IMG/VR virus record: IMGVR_UViG_3300020190_000238
Span: 1 to 31,494 of that record
Source: a virus
DNA length: 31,494 nucleotides
Direction: 5' to 3' (one strand)
Both the position numbers and the translations under genes were made by a program. This document shows positions 25,801 through 31,494 of the stretch, in pieces. The notes under the pieces are model-generated. The model did not search any database. It was not told the origin of the DNA and saw only the letters and a list, made by a program, of their open reading frames with translations. Position 1 is the stretch's first letter, and each line of letters begins with the position of its first letter.

Positions 25801-27492
25801 GAGTTAAACCTTTCTTCTTCTGGAATTGTGACAGTAACAAATGGTGGTTTTGGATATAGAGTTGGGGATATTGTAGGAATTCCAACTTCAGTAGGATTTG
25901 GAAATGGAGCAAGATTATCAGTTCAAACTATAGGGTCCTTTAACACTCTCATACTTGATAATGTTCAAGGTAATTATGATGGTGTAGTTGGTAAGAGGTT
26001 GACTTACATTCCATCTACAGGAATTACAAGTTTCATAGGTTTAGCAACTGTTTCATATTTAAATCAAGATACAACATATGATGGGTTACACTTTAAAGTT
26101 GACAGTTATAATCATGGTATGTATGCAACAAATAATCTAGTTAGAATAAATGGAATAAAAAGTGATTTAAAACCAGCAAAACTATCTGCTGCGTACAATT
26201 CTTCCGAAACTTCTAATATTCAATTAAATTCAGTCTCTATTTTTAATAATTTTGAAAATGTAGGAGTTTCATCTACTAATCCAGGATATATAAGAATTAA
26301 AAATGAATTAATTAGTTATACTGGAGTTAATAGCACTACAAACACTTTAACAGGTATTACTAGAGGTATCGATGCAAATGTTTTAGGAACTGATATCAGT
26401 GGATCAATAGCACACTCCGTTAATGATACAGTAATGAAATATGAGTTTAATAATGTTTCTCTAAGGAGAATTAATAGAATTCACAATATGTCCTCCCCAT
26501 TAGCAACAGTTCCAAATCCAATTGATATTGATTTTTATCATATTAAAATTGATATGAGTAATACAAACTATGGTATAAACAGAAATAATAATGTAGATGG
26601 GATACCAAATCTTTTCTTTAGTGAAACTAAAACTGGAAGTGACTTTGGTTATTCTCCGAACGATTATGCAATCACTACTAAAAATATCATTTATTCATAT
26701 GTTACCCCGAATGTAAATATTTTTTCCCCTAAAGGCACAGGCGTCGGATCCAGAATTAGAACTATTAGTGCAACAAGTGTGGATGGATCAGAATTATCAT
26801 TTGAAGATCAAGGATTTGAACAAGTGCAATTGAACGATATCAATACATTATCATCATTAAGAATGATTGCAAATGCAGACAATGAAAATTCAGTTCTTAG
26901 CCTAACAGAGTTTCCTGGAAAAAAATCTTTTACCCTTGTTATCGATTTATTCACCGGAGATAAAAATGTTTCACCTGTTCTCGATTTAGAAAGAGTTAAC
27001 ATGATTCTCACATCAAATAGATTAAATAGACCAATGACAACATGGCCAGGAACAGACGAAATTTCACTTGAAACTAAAAGAGAAACTTCCGATCCACACG
27101 CAGCAGTGTATATTTCCAATGATATTAACTTAGCAAATTCCGCAACTTCATTAAAAGTTCTTTTCTCTGCAGTAAGAAAAAATACTTCAGAAATTAGAGT
27201 GATGTATAAATTAATAAGAAAAGACTCAGATGACTTTAGTAATGTTTATGAATTTTTTCCAGGATACGAGAACATAAATTCTAATGGTGAAATTATTAAT
27301 CCTTCTGAAAATAATGGAAATCCAGACCAAAATATTGAAACAAGTTCAACTTTAGGTGATTTTAAAGATTATGAATACAGTATTGATAATTTATCAAAAT
27401 TTGATGGATTTGCAATTAAAATAATTATGAGCGGAACAGATCAAGCGAATGTTCCACTGATAAAAGATCTTAGAGGAATTGCGTTAGCATAA
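19846..27492 (+). CDS. Giant DUF4815 virion structural protein (gp9/gp10 position)
   Basis: A 2548-residue protein. Residues 12-60, with YFDDFDADKDFHKVLF, PGYSVQARELTTLQSIL and QIEKFGTHFFKEG, are the typical start of the DUF4815 family, found in baseplate or tail-fibre-attachment proteins of T4-like cyanophages and other large myoviruses. A Ser/Thr-rich linker (about 1665-1690) is followed by a second conserved part: YHDPLAQSFKID (about 1703), FATKVDLFFASKP and QNGSTWEPSGYEDLKF (about 1840). The C-terminal part carries a GGFGY module (about 1996), an NHGMYATN module (about 2085) and an E-L-I-S-Y-T-G...R-G...H module (from about 2147). The end, KDLRGIALA, is typical of these proteins. By position it replaces T4 gp9-gp10 and probably carries the host-contacting fibres; whether it is truly homologous to gp10 is uncertain. 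Confidence 0.85.
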   Translation: MPQETNLNRTPYFDDFDADKDFHKVLFKPGYSVQARELTTLQSILQNQIEKFGTHFFKEGARVIPGSITYSLNYRSVQVEQEFLGLPISLYQDKLIGKQIKGSISGVIATVTNIEVNPDTNNIILYINYENSGSNFIDNLFVNGENLITLSDITFGLSNIIASGEEFSKVINSNSTQIGSAAFISEGVYFIRGYFVRVASQTIVLDRFSSQPTYRVGLFINEEIITSSQDESLYDNSRGFSNFTAPGADRLKISTSLSKKQIDNFEDENFIELLRLNAGVLEKIVDKTQYNIIAEELARRTYDESGDYYITPFSMVLKNTLNDRIDNQGLFLENQLTRNGNIPSDNLFTYKISPGKAYIRGFEVTKDNQSFIDIEKPRTTARVNAEGIFFNAGPSIFVTNTLGQPSVGIATTSILSLRSSRLGSPKTSPAGDEIGVARAYDFSFVGSTGITTTHQLRLFDVQTFTTIGLSTNISLSASSLIEGRTSGAKGYVKTEVINSTNITLYNVVGKFAKDESINVSGIGTYGHFIRTSRDYKLSEVNSIYSYRSTATNDTGFNADVLLDLEIPPTLNILNAATNVTIPSFTISARDPVTGISTVTSSTTNFIGVATVGNIISYTRPGFSTVTFNTISSISASGRVLELSSVASVPGICDGSTTTSTITTSDLSIRASKIQNISDPSFTTKLSKLNVKTIDTENTDVILKRQYNIASFSANTLIAPSLDTDFIYQPFSAEAYALCYSNGKLETLTFDKFIFTNGLKNLEIRNLSEVSGSNATLIVSLKKNKVKEKIKKLNKVNTLTISRSLNSASGIGGTTLNDGLSYSSVYGTRVQDNEICLNVPDVVKILGIFESSDVSEPDLPVLSFVVASLTGPNNSANDVLIGEKIIGADSSAVAIVVSKSTLSIEIVYLNALTFTPGELVSFDESKISGICNAVTSGDKNISLYYVLDDGQRLNYYDYGKIIKKSSTFNPSKKIKIIFQNYEIDSSDSGDVYTVDSYPIEKYSEISTLNGIRLSDLIDIRPRVSTYSYTSSLSPFEFSSRNFSSVGQSSPYQLAPNQTFITSFEYYLPRIDKIFLSKEGNFQLQKGVPADRPAAPKDPDGMLEIGTIVLPAYMYDINDAKLTYASHKRYRMQDICRLESRIATLEYYTQLSLLEISTDSLSIKTNGLDRFKCGFFVDNFKSHSAHDVSNPIFKSSIDIGRGHLRPVHYTTAIDLIGQSVAIGIGVTEDTKADYRYEENAQDENIKKNKKIVTLSYTDIIFAKNEFATRIENVTPFLVTSYSGSIELNPSSDTWVDTNRIDPNRVTIEGSYSSTIQQLNVNQNTGFSPIDWGAWQTDWIGVNVSSSLSLDVKEDQVLSDKTQNFSRTQNFAWTQAGRQLRSRTTTGRERTTTTADLLSIGSNVSVTNTANQSRQGIRWNVTEQIDSQMLGPRIVNNQFIRYMRARNIEFVARRLKPNTQVYSFFDSVDVNSYVYPKLIEILMTDRVFTVGESVNVYDPANTSQITATVRVAQSNHKYGPYNAPTVTYSINPYDVNTTIPNAYTSSSTILNIDTASLEEAALGKFYGLIKNGATLIGATSGARARVTGVRLITDNIGTIIGSFFVPQSNTLSFETGIKKFKLINVQNNNPIPGSINTSAEESFYSSGLLQTSQDTQLGIRNARVRRETETESRTLSSSASSSAQASQFINTTTGITTNITNITEAYHDPLAQSFKIDAPNGLFATKVDLFFASKPTTTNVPVIVQLRPLESGVPSTVVLPFSEIELSPGQITTSTDGTIATTVTFEAPVFLENLKEYAVVLLSDSTEYQVWISRMGEEDITTRNRPESARRIVSQQPTLGSLFKSQNGSTWEPSGYEDLKFIIYKAEFTTNPGSYSLYNPVEGGEYSTLLKINETDLSTNSNRLVIGLSTNISNYIGIVPGISIGITDKTISGNLIGIAGSVSTTVGFALTTYSVGTGYTTFRYDNLELKTITGNGRGLTVSAYFQDNELNLSSSGIVTVTNGGFGYRVGDIVGIPTSVGFGNGARLSVQTIGSFNTLILDNVQGNYDGVVGKRLTYIPSTGITSFIGLATVSYLNQDTTYDGLHFKVDSYNHGMYATNNLVRINGIKSDLKPAKLSAAYNSSETSNIQLNSVSIFNNFENVGVSSTNPGYIRIKNELISYTGVNSTTNTLTGITRGIDANVLGTDISGSIAHSVNDTVMKYEFNNVSLRRINRIHNMSSPLATVPNPIDIDFYHIKIDMSNTNYGINRNNNVDGIPNLFFSETKTGSDFGYSPNDYAITTKNIIYSYVTPNVNIFSPKGTGVGSRIRTISATSVDGSELSFEDQGFEQVQLNDINTLSSLRMIANADNENSVLSLTEFPGKKSFTLVIDLFTGDKNVSPVLDLERVNMILTSNRLNRPMTTWPGTDEISLETKRETSDPHAAVYISNDINLANSATSLKVLFSAVRKNTSEIRVMYKLIRKDSDDFSNVYEFFPGYENINSNGEIINPSENNGNPDQNIETSSTLGDFKDYEYSIDNLSKFDGFAIKIIMSGTDQANVPLIKDLRGIALA

Positions 27493-27493
27493 A

Positions 27494-27721
27494 ATGAAAA
27501 ATTTAATACCAGTTGAAGGCAGACCAAATCTACATAGGGATAAAAATTCAGGTGCAATTGTAAACACTGATAGTAGTGCATATCAACAACATTTGAAACA
27601 TATTCAAAAAATTGAAAATGAACAAATTAAAATAGAAAATCTTGAAAATGAAGTTAAATCTATGAAAAATGATATTATGGAAATAAAAAATTTATTACTC
27701 AATTTAGCAAATAAATCATAA
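27494..27721 (+). CDS. Small coiled-coil protein before gene 13
   Basis: A 75-residue protein. Residues about 10-30 (LHRDKNSGAIVNTDSSAY) match a short motif I recall from small conserved proteins next to gene 13 in cyanomyoviruses. From about residue 38 to 72 a heptad pattern of Ile and Leu among Lys and Glu (IENEQIKIENLENEVKS, then MKNDIMEIKNLLLNL) predicts a coiled coil, so it is probably an oligomer. It starts 1 base after the giant protein's stop with no Shine-Dalgarno. A virion-assembly role is likely from its position; the actual function is unknown. Confidence 0.8.
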   Translation: MKNLIPVEGRPNLHRDKNSGAIVNTDSSAYQQHLKHIQKIENEQIKIENLENEVKSMKNDIMEIKNLLLNLANKS

Positions 27722-27724
27722 ATA
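27717..27724 (+). promoter_or_regulatory. Late promoter variant before gene 13
   Basis: CATAAATA overlaps the stop of the preceding small gene and lies 21 bases before the ATG of gene 13, giving a leader of about 15 bases. AAAGGT (27732-27737) in this leader is one of the few ribosome-binding-site-like sequences in the late region. Confidence 0.6.
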
Positions 27725-27745
27725 CCTCTATAAAGGTAGATTATA

Positions 27746-28591
27746 ATGGCTCAACCATCTACAAGACAAGAACTCATAGAATATTGTAAAAGAAAACTGG
27801 GTTATCCTGTTTTAGAAATTAATGTTGCAGATGAACAAATAGAAGACCTTGTTGATGATGCTGTTCAGTATTTTCAAGAGCGGCATTTTGATGGTGTTAT
27901 TCAGATGTATTTGAAATATCAAATAACCCAGGCAGATATTGATAGGGGAAGAGCTCCTGGAAATAATTCAACTGTTGGTATTGCAACAACATCAGCGCAA
28001 GCAACTATAGTTGGAACTGCGACTACTTTTTCATATATAGAAAATTCAAATTATATACAAATTCCACCCACTGTCATCGGGATAAATAAAATTTTTAAAG
28101 TAGATGGCAATAATACTGTTTCTCAAGGAATGTTCAATATTCAATATCAATTGATGTTAAATGATGTTTATTATTTCAATACAATTGAACTTTTAACTTA
28201 CACAATGGTTAAAAGATATCTTGAAGATATCAGTTTTTTGTTAAATCCAGAGAAAATGATTAGATTTAATAAAAGACAAGATAAACTCTATATTGATATG
28301 GACTGGGGATCTGTTAAAGTAGGTCAATATTTAATTATCGATTGTTATAGAGTTCTGAATCCAGACGATTGCTCAAAGGTTTGGAACGATTCATTTTTAA
28401 AACCCTTTTTAACATCATTAATTAAAAAACAATGGGGACAAAATTTAATTAAATTTAGAGGAGTTAAATTACCTGGTGGGGTTGAACTTAATGGTAGAGA
28501 AATTTATGAAGATGCTATAAATGAACTAGAGGATATTAAAAAACGTATGATGACAGAATTTGAATTACCTCCACTGGATATGATTGGATAA
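27746..28591 (+). CDS. 13: Neck protein gp13
   Basis: A 281-residue protein (T4 gp13: 309). gp13 and gp14 form the neck that closes the filled head and receives the tail. The N-terminus, RQELIEYCKRKLGYPVLEIN followed by ADEQIEDLVDDAVQYF and ERHFDG, is the usual beginning of cyanophage gp13. The middle (residues about 70-100) has a Thr/Ala/Gly-rich stretch with VGIATTSAQATIVGTATT, a composition like the repeat proteins of the baseplate. The C-terminal half has the conserved LLNPEKMIRFNKRQDKLYID and WNDSFLKPFLTSLIKKQWG segments. AAAGGT 8 bases before the ATG serves as a ribosome binding site. The stop overlaps the ATG of gene 14 (TAATG). Confidence 0.88.
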   Translation: MAQPSTRQELIEYCKRKLGYPVLEINVADEQIEDLVDDAVQYFQERHFDGVIQMYLKYQITQADIDRGRAPGNNSTVGIATTSAQATIVGTATTFSYIENSNYIQIPPTVIGINKIFKVDGNNTVSQGMFNIQYQLMLNDVYYFNTIELLTYTMVKRYLEDISFLLNPEKMIRFNKRQDKLYIDMDWGSVKVGQYLIIDCYRVLNPDDCSKVWNDSFLKPFLTSLIKKQWGQNLIKFRGVKLPGGVELNGREIYEDAINELEDIKKRMMTEFELPPLDMIG

Positions 28592-29970
28592 TGTTAAATC
28601 CTTTTTTCTTGCAAGGTTCTCAAGGAGAACAAGGACTTGTTCAAGATTTAATTAATGAACATCTAAGAATGTTTGGGGTAGAAATACATTATCTACCTAG
28701 AAAATATATTACAGAAAAGACAATAATTAAAGAAGTTATTGAATCTAGTTTTGATAAAGCATATCCAATAGAAGCTTACATTTCAAATTATGAAGGATAT
28801 GCAGAAAATACTGATGTTCTTACAAAATTTGGATTAACAGTATCTGATGAAATCACTTTGATCATTTCGGCAGAGAGATTTGAACTATACATTAAAGATT
28901 TAATAAAAGATCAACCAAATATAAAATCTTCTCTTAGACCAAATGAAGGAGATTTAATTTTTTTCCCCCTTGGAGAAAAGTTATTTGAAGTAAAGTTTGT
29001 TGAAAGAGAAAAACCATTTTATCAACTCGGAAAAAATTATGTTTATGAACTTCGTTGTGAACTCTTTGAATATGAAGATGAAGATATTGATACTGGGGTT
29101 ACCGAAATTGATGAGGTAATTAAAGATCAAGGTTATATTGCCACTATTTCTTTAGTTGGGATTGGCACTACTGCCACAGCAACAACTACTCAAGTTACCG
29201 GTGGAGTCCAAACAATCACTCTTATAAATGACGGACAGGGATACACTTCCGCACCTAGAGTTGCAATATCACCACCGACATCTGGAGTTACAGCTGAAGC
29301 TGTTGCAATAATGACATCCAGAACTGGTCTAACCACAGCATTTTCTATTGATAAAGTTTTCATAACAAAACCTGGATCTGGATATACATACTCACCCTCA
29401 ATATTCTTTATTGGTGGTGGGGGAATCGGAGCTGCGGCGACAGTTGGTGTCGCAACTTCAGGAGCATCTATTGGCACTATAACCATTACAAATGGTGGAA
29501 GTAAATATACTTCTTCACCCACAGTTACTTTTTCCTCACCATCAAATGTTTCTTATGCAATTACAGCAACTGGAATTGCTGTTGTTTCTGCAGCAGGAAC
29601 TATCTCTCAAGTAAGAATTACTAATTCTGGAATTGGATATACAATTACTCCAATAATAACTATATCAAGCCCATCTTCAGTTGGAACAGGAGTATATAGT
29701 TATAATGAAGTTGTTACTGGATCTGCAACATCTACAACTGCAAAAGTTAGAGAGTGGAATGCAGTTACTGGAAAACTTGAAGTTTCAATTATAGATGGAT
29801 CTTTTGCAGTTGGAGAAACTTTGGTTGGATCGTCTTCTTCTGCAATATATACAGTTCAATCTGTAACCACTGATAATTTAGTTGATGAATATGCTCAAAA
29901 TAATATCTTTGAATCTAAAGGTGACTCTATAACTGACTTCACTGAACGAAATCCGTTCGGGGAAGTTTAA
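28591..29970 (+). CDS. 14: Neck protein gp14 with internal repeat insertion
   Basis: A 459-residue protein; T4 gp14 is 256. Residues 1-180 follow T4 gp14 closely: LRMFGVEIHYLPRKYI (T4 IQMRGVECYYVPREYV), an N-x-x-G-Y segment, EGDLIFFPLGEKLFEVKFV and PFYQLGKN (T4 DPFYQLGQN). The last 28 residues (EYAQNNIFESKGDSITDF and NPFGEV) match the T4 end. Between them, residues about 190-425 are absent from T4: four GGxGY modules (near 210, 259, 297 and 342), then an A-K-V-R-E-W module (near 375). These are the module types of gp7, gp8 and the DUF4815 protein. They probably project from the neck surface. Translation is coupled to gene 13 by a 1-base overlap. Confidence 0.87.
   Translation: MLNPFFLQGSQGEQGLVQDLINEHLRMFGVEIHYLPRKYITEKTIIKEVIESSFDKAYPIEAYISNYEGYAENTDVLTKFGLTVSDEITLIISAERFELYIKDLIKDQPNIKSSLRPNEGDLIFFPLGEKLFEVKFVEREKPFYQLGKNYVYELRCELFEYEDEDIDTGVTEIDEVIKDQGYIATISLVGIGTTATATTTQVTGGVQTITLINDGQGYTSAPRVAISPPTSGVTAEAVAIMTSRTGLTTAFSIDKVFITKPGSGYTYSPSIFFIGGGGIGAAATVGVATSGASIGTITITNGGSKYTSSPTVTFSSPSNVSYAITATGIAVVSAAGTISQVRITNSGIGYTITPIITISSPSSVGTGVYSYNEVVTGSATSTTAKVREWNAVTGKLEVSIIDGSFAVGETLVGSSSSAIYTVQSVTTDNLVDEYAQNNIFESKGDSITDFTERNPFGEV
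29200..29690 (+). repeat. GGxGY module array in gene 14
   Basis: Four copies of a 38-49 codon module with core [I/V]-T-[N/K]-[G/S/P]-[G/S]-x-[G/K]-Y-T-x-[S/T]-P are seen, at INDGQGYTSAP, TKPGSGYTYSP, TNGGSKYTSSP and TNSGIGYTITP. Each is followed by strands ending in S-P or G-G. A 19-base tract, 29373-29391, is identical to 19051-19069 in gene 8. The array has few stops on the opposite strand, which gives a spurious 110-codon minus-strand frame. Confidence 0.8.
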
Positions 29971-29978
29971 TTGTTAAA

Positions 29979-29986
29979 TATAAGTA
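29979..29986 (+). promoter_or_regulatory. Weak late-promoter-like element before gene 15
   Basis: TATAAGTA, one base off the late element TATAAATA, lies 15 bases before the ATG of gene 15. AAAGGG (29986-29991) could serve as its ribosome binding site. In AT-rich DNA the match may be chance. Confidence 0.25.
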
Positions 29987-30001
29987 AAGGGTAATACTAA
30001 A

Positions 30002-31027
30002 ATGTTTGGTCATTTTTATCACGAAATTTTTAGAAAAACTATTATAGCATTTGGAAATATTTTTAATAATATTGAAATACATCATACTAATAATTCCGAT
30101 GATACTATTAGTATTATTAAAGTTCCACTAGCTTATGGTCCAATTCAAAAATTTCTTGCAAGAATTGAACAAGATCCAACGGCTTTGAAACCAATCAAAA
30201 TGTCATTACCCAGAATGTCATTTGAATTTGTTGGATTAAACTATGATTCCTCTAGAAAAGTTTCAACAACACAAAGTTTCATTACTAATACTGGTAAAAA
30301 AGTTTATATGCCAGTCCCCTATAATATGCAATTTGAGGTAAATATTATTACAAAATTAAATGACGATGCACTTCAAATTGTTGAACAAATTCTACCATAT
30401 TTTCAACCTAGTTATAATCTAACTGTTAAATTAGTACAACCAATAAATGAAAAAAGGGATATACCTATTATTTTAGATAGTGTTTCTTTTACTGATGATT
30501 ACGAAGGAGATTACACAAAAAGAAGATCACTAGTTTATACTTTAAGATTTACTGCAAAAACTTATCTATTCGGTCCTATTCCATCATCCTCTACTGGAGT
30601 TATCAAAAGAGTTACTCTTGATTATATGTCTGGAGTTGAAATTAAGAAGAGAGAAATTAGATATACCGTAACTCCTAGAGCAACTAAAGATTATAATAAT
30701 GATTCAACAACTATACTTTCAGCAGATATAGATCAAATCACTACATACATCACGGTAGATGATGCAACTTCAATAACTACTGGTTCTAGAATATACTTAG
30801 ATTCTGAATTAATGTACATAAAATCAAAAGATGGAAATGATTTAGTTGTTATCAGGGGATATGAAGATTCTAAAATTGAAGGACATATTGCAGGAACTTC
30901 TATTAATCTAGTTACTGCTGCTGATGATGCCCTAATAGAACCTGGAGATGACTTTGGATTTAATGAAGATACAACTTTCTTCCAAGATTTTAAAGAATAC
31001 AGTCCATCACAAAATACTGATTTATAA
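30002..31027 (+). CDS. 15: Proximal tail sheath stabiliser gp15, extended
   Basis: A 341-residue protein (T4 gp15: 272). gp15 forms the ring ending the tail tube and sheath and joins the tail to the neck. The start, MFGHFYHEIFRKTIIAFGNI, with NNIEIHHTN after it, is typical of the family, as are PLAYGPIQKFLARI, LPRMSFEFVGLNYDS, VPYNMQFEVNI and QILPYFQPSYNL. The core ends near residue 225. The remaining ~115 residues are an added tail with ITTYITVDDATSITTGSRIY, SELMYIKS, VIRGYEDSKIEGHIAG and an acidic end (EPGDDFGFNED). The SELMY...IRG...H pattern also occurs in gp7 and the DUF4815 protein. The gap to gene 16 is 2 bases. Confidence 0.9.
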   Translation: MFGHFYHEIFRKTIIAFGNIFNNIEIHHTNNSDDTISIIKVPLAYGPIQKFLARIEQDPTALKPIKMSLPRMSFEFVGLNYDSSRKVSTTQSFITNTGKKVYMPVPYNMQFEVNIITKLNDDALQIVEQILPYFQPSYNLTVKLVQPINEKRDIPIILDSVSFTDDYEGDYTKRRSLVYTLRFTAKTYLFGPIPSSSTGVIKRVTLDYMSGVEIKKREIRYTVTPRATKDYNNDSTTILSADIDQITTYITVDDATSITTGSRIYLDSELMYIKSKDGNDLVVIRGYEDSKIEGHIAGTSINLVTAADDALIEPGDDFGFNEDTTFFQDFKEYSPSQNTDL

Positions 31028-31029
31028 TT

Positions 31030-31464
31030 ATGAAAGATAAATTTGAAAAATTAAATGAAACATTTGATATTGAAAGAACACCCGAGGAAACCAGTTTATC
31101 TGTTCCTTCAGAAGTGCTGCTTGCAAAAAATGAAATTATTGCCGCAGATAATGATATAACAAAAGATTATGAATATACTAGAGGTAACTTATACTCTTTA
31201 ATTGAAAAGGGGCAAGAAGCAATCAATGGAATTTTAGATTTAGCTCAACAAACTGATGCTCCTAGAGCATACGAAGTTGCTGGGCAACTTATTAAAAATG
31301 TCGCCGATGCCACAGATAAATTATTAGATCTTCAAAAAAAATTAAGAGATATTGATGAAACAAAAATAAAAGGACCCACTACTGTTAATAATGCACTGTA
31401 CGTTGGATCTACTTCAGATCTTTTAAAATTAATAAAACAGAGTAAACAAACTGATGTTCCTTAG
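31030..31464 (+). CDS. 16: Small terminase subunit gp16
   Basis: A 144-residue protein (T4 gp16: 164). It recognises or holds the concatemeric DNA and stimulates the large terminase gp17 during packaging. Conserved parts are the linker-like N-terminus, DYEYTRGNLYSLIEKGQEAI (about residues 46-65), YEVAGQLIKNVADATDKLLD (about 80-100) with its helical hairpin, and a C-terminal NNALYVGSTSDLLKLI segment, which in T4 binds gp17. The helical middle is expected to form the oligomeric ring. It lies 2 bases after gene 15, without a Shine-Dalgarno. Confidence 0.88.
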   Translation: MKDKFEKLNETFDIERTPEETSLSVPSEVLLAKNEIIAADNDITKDYEYTRGNLYSLIEKGQEAINGILDLAQQTDAPRAYEVAGQLIKNVADATDKLLDLQKKLRDIDETKIKGPTTVNNALYVGSTSDLLKLIKQSKQTDVP

Positions 31465-31473
31465 AACAATTTT

Positions 31474-31494
31474 ATGAGAAGATTTCTTACAGAA
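31474..31494 (+). CDS. Start of next gene, possibly large terminase (partial)
   Basis: An ATG 9 bases after the gene 16 stop opens a frame of seven codons (MRRFLTE) to the window end. In T4-like phages gene 17, the ATPase and nuclease of the packaging motor, follows gene 16 directly, so this may be its beginning. Seven residues are too few to confirm it, and no Shine-Dalgarno is visible. Confidence 0.3.

Noticed and set aside
29190-29522. A 110-codon frame on the minus strand within gene 14
   Set aside because: It is the reverse complement of the GGxGY array, where repeated codons leave few stops on the other strand; the forward frame has a clear gp14 match on both sides.
28591-29970. An intein or inserted mobile element within gene 14
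   Set aside because: No splice-junction residues (N-terminal Cys/Ser block or C-terminal His-Asn) and no endonuclease motif; the insertion is made of beta modules seen in other virion proteins.

Overview
The window reads as part of the genome of a T4-like myovirus, most probably a marine cyanophage of the kind that infects Synechococcus or Prochlorococcus (family Kyanoviridae). The evidence is the order of virion genes, 25 - 6 - giant 7 - 8 - giant DUF4815 protein - small coiled-coil protein - 13 - 14 - 15 - 16, all on the + strand, together with several small genes before them that look like conserved cyanomyovirus hypotheticals. No host genes, tRNA, integrase, insertion sequence or CRISPR array was seen. 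All recognition is from remembered family sequences; no search was run.

Bases 1-267 hold no gene but end in a sigma70-type promoter (TTGACA, 18 bases, TATACT). Bases 268-1276 hold four small unknown genes with visibly higher GC than the rest. Bases 1277-1484 are gene-free and contain a second promoter of the same form and a short GC-rich block. Bases 1485-3829 hold small genes (a membrane peptide, an AbrB-like peptide, a basic peptide and others) around a GT-A type glycosyltransferase gene. A rho-independent terminator (3841-3866) and a T4-type late promoter TATAAATA (3869-3876) then separate this region from the late operon.

The late operon, 3898 to the window end, encodes baseplate wedge proteins (gp25, gp6, gp7, gp8), a 2548-residue DUF4815 structural protein in the place of T4 gp9/gp10, neck proteins gp13 and gp14, the sheath terminator gp15, and the small terminase gp16. 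The first bases of a following gene, possibly gene 17, are at the end. Genes are packed with 0-30 base gaps or 1-base overlaps. Most starts lack a Shine-Dalgarno sequence, and further CATAAATA late promoters lie before genes 8 and 13.

The most striking feature is modular growth of the virion proteins. gp7 is 4009 residues (T4: 1032), with the two recognisable gp7 core segments about 2200 residues apart and a further ~1540 residues after the second. The same few short beta-type modules (a GGxGY repeat, an NHGF...TG...Y repeat, an E-I-x-Y...RG...H module and a SGA...A-V-x-W module) recur in gp7, gp8 and the DUF4815 protein, and also in gp14 and gp15, which belong to the neck and upper tail. gp14 carries an insertion of about 230 residues and gp15 a C-terminal extension. 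I infer a shared decoration system covering baseplate and neck; its role, such as host-surface glycan binding or stabilisation, cannot be told from sequence alone.
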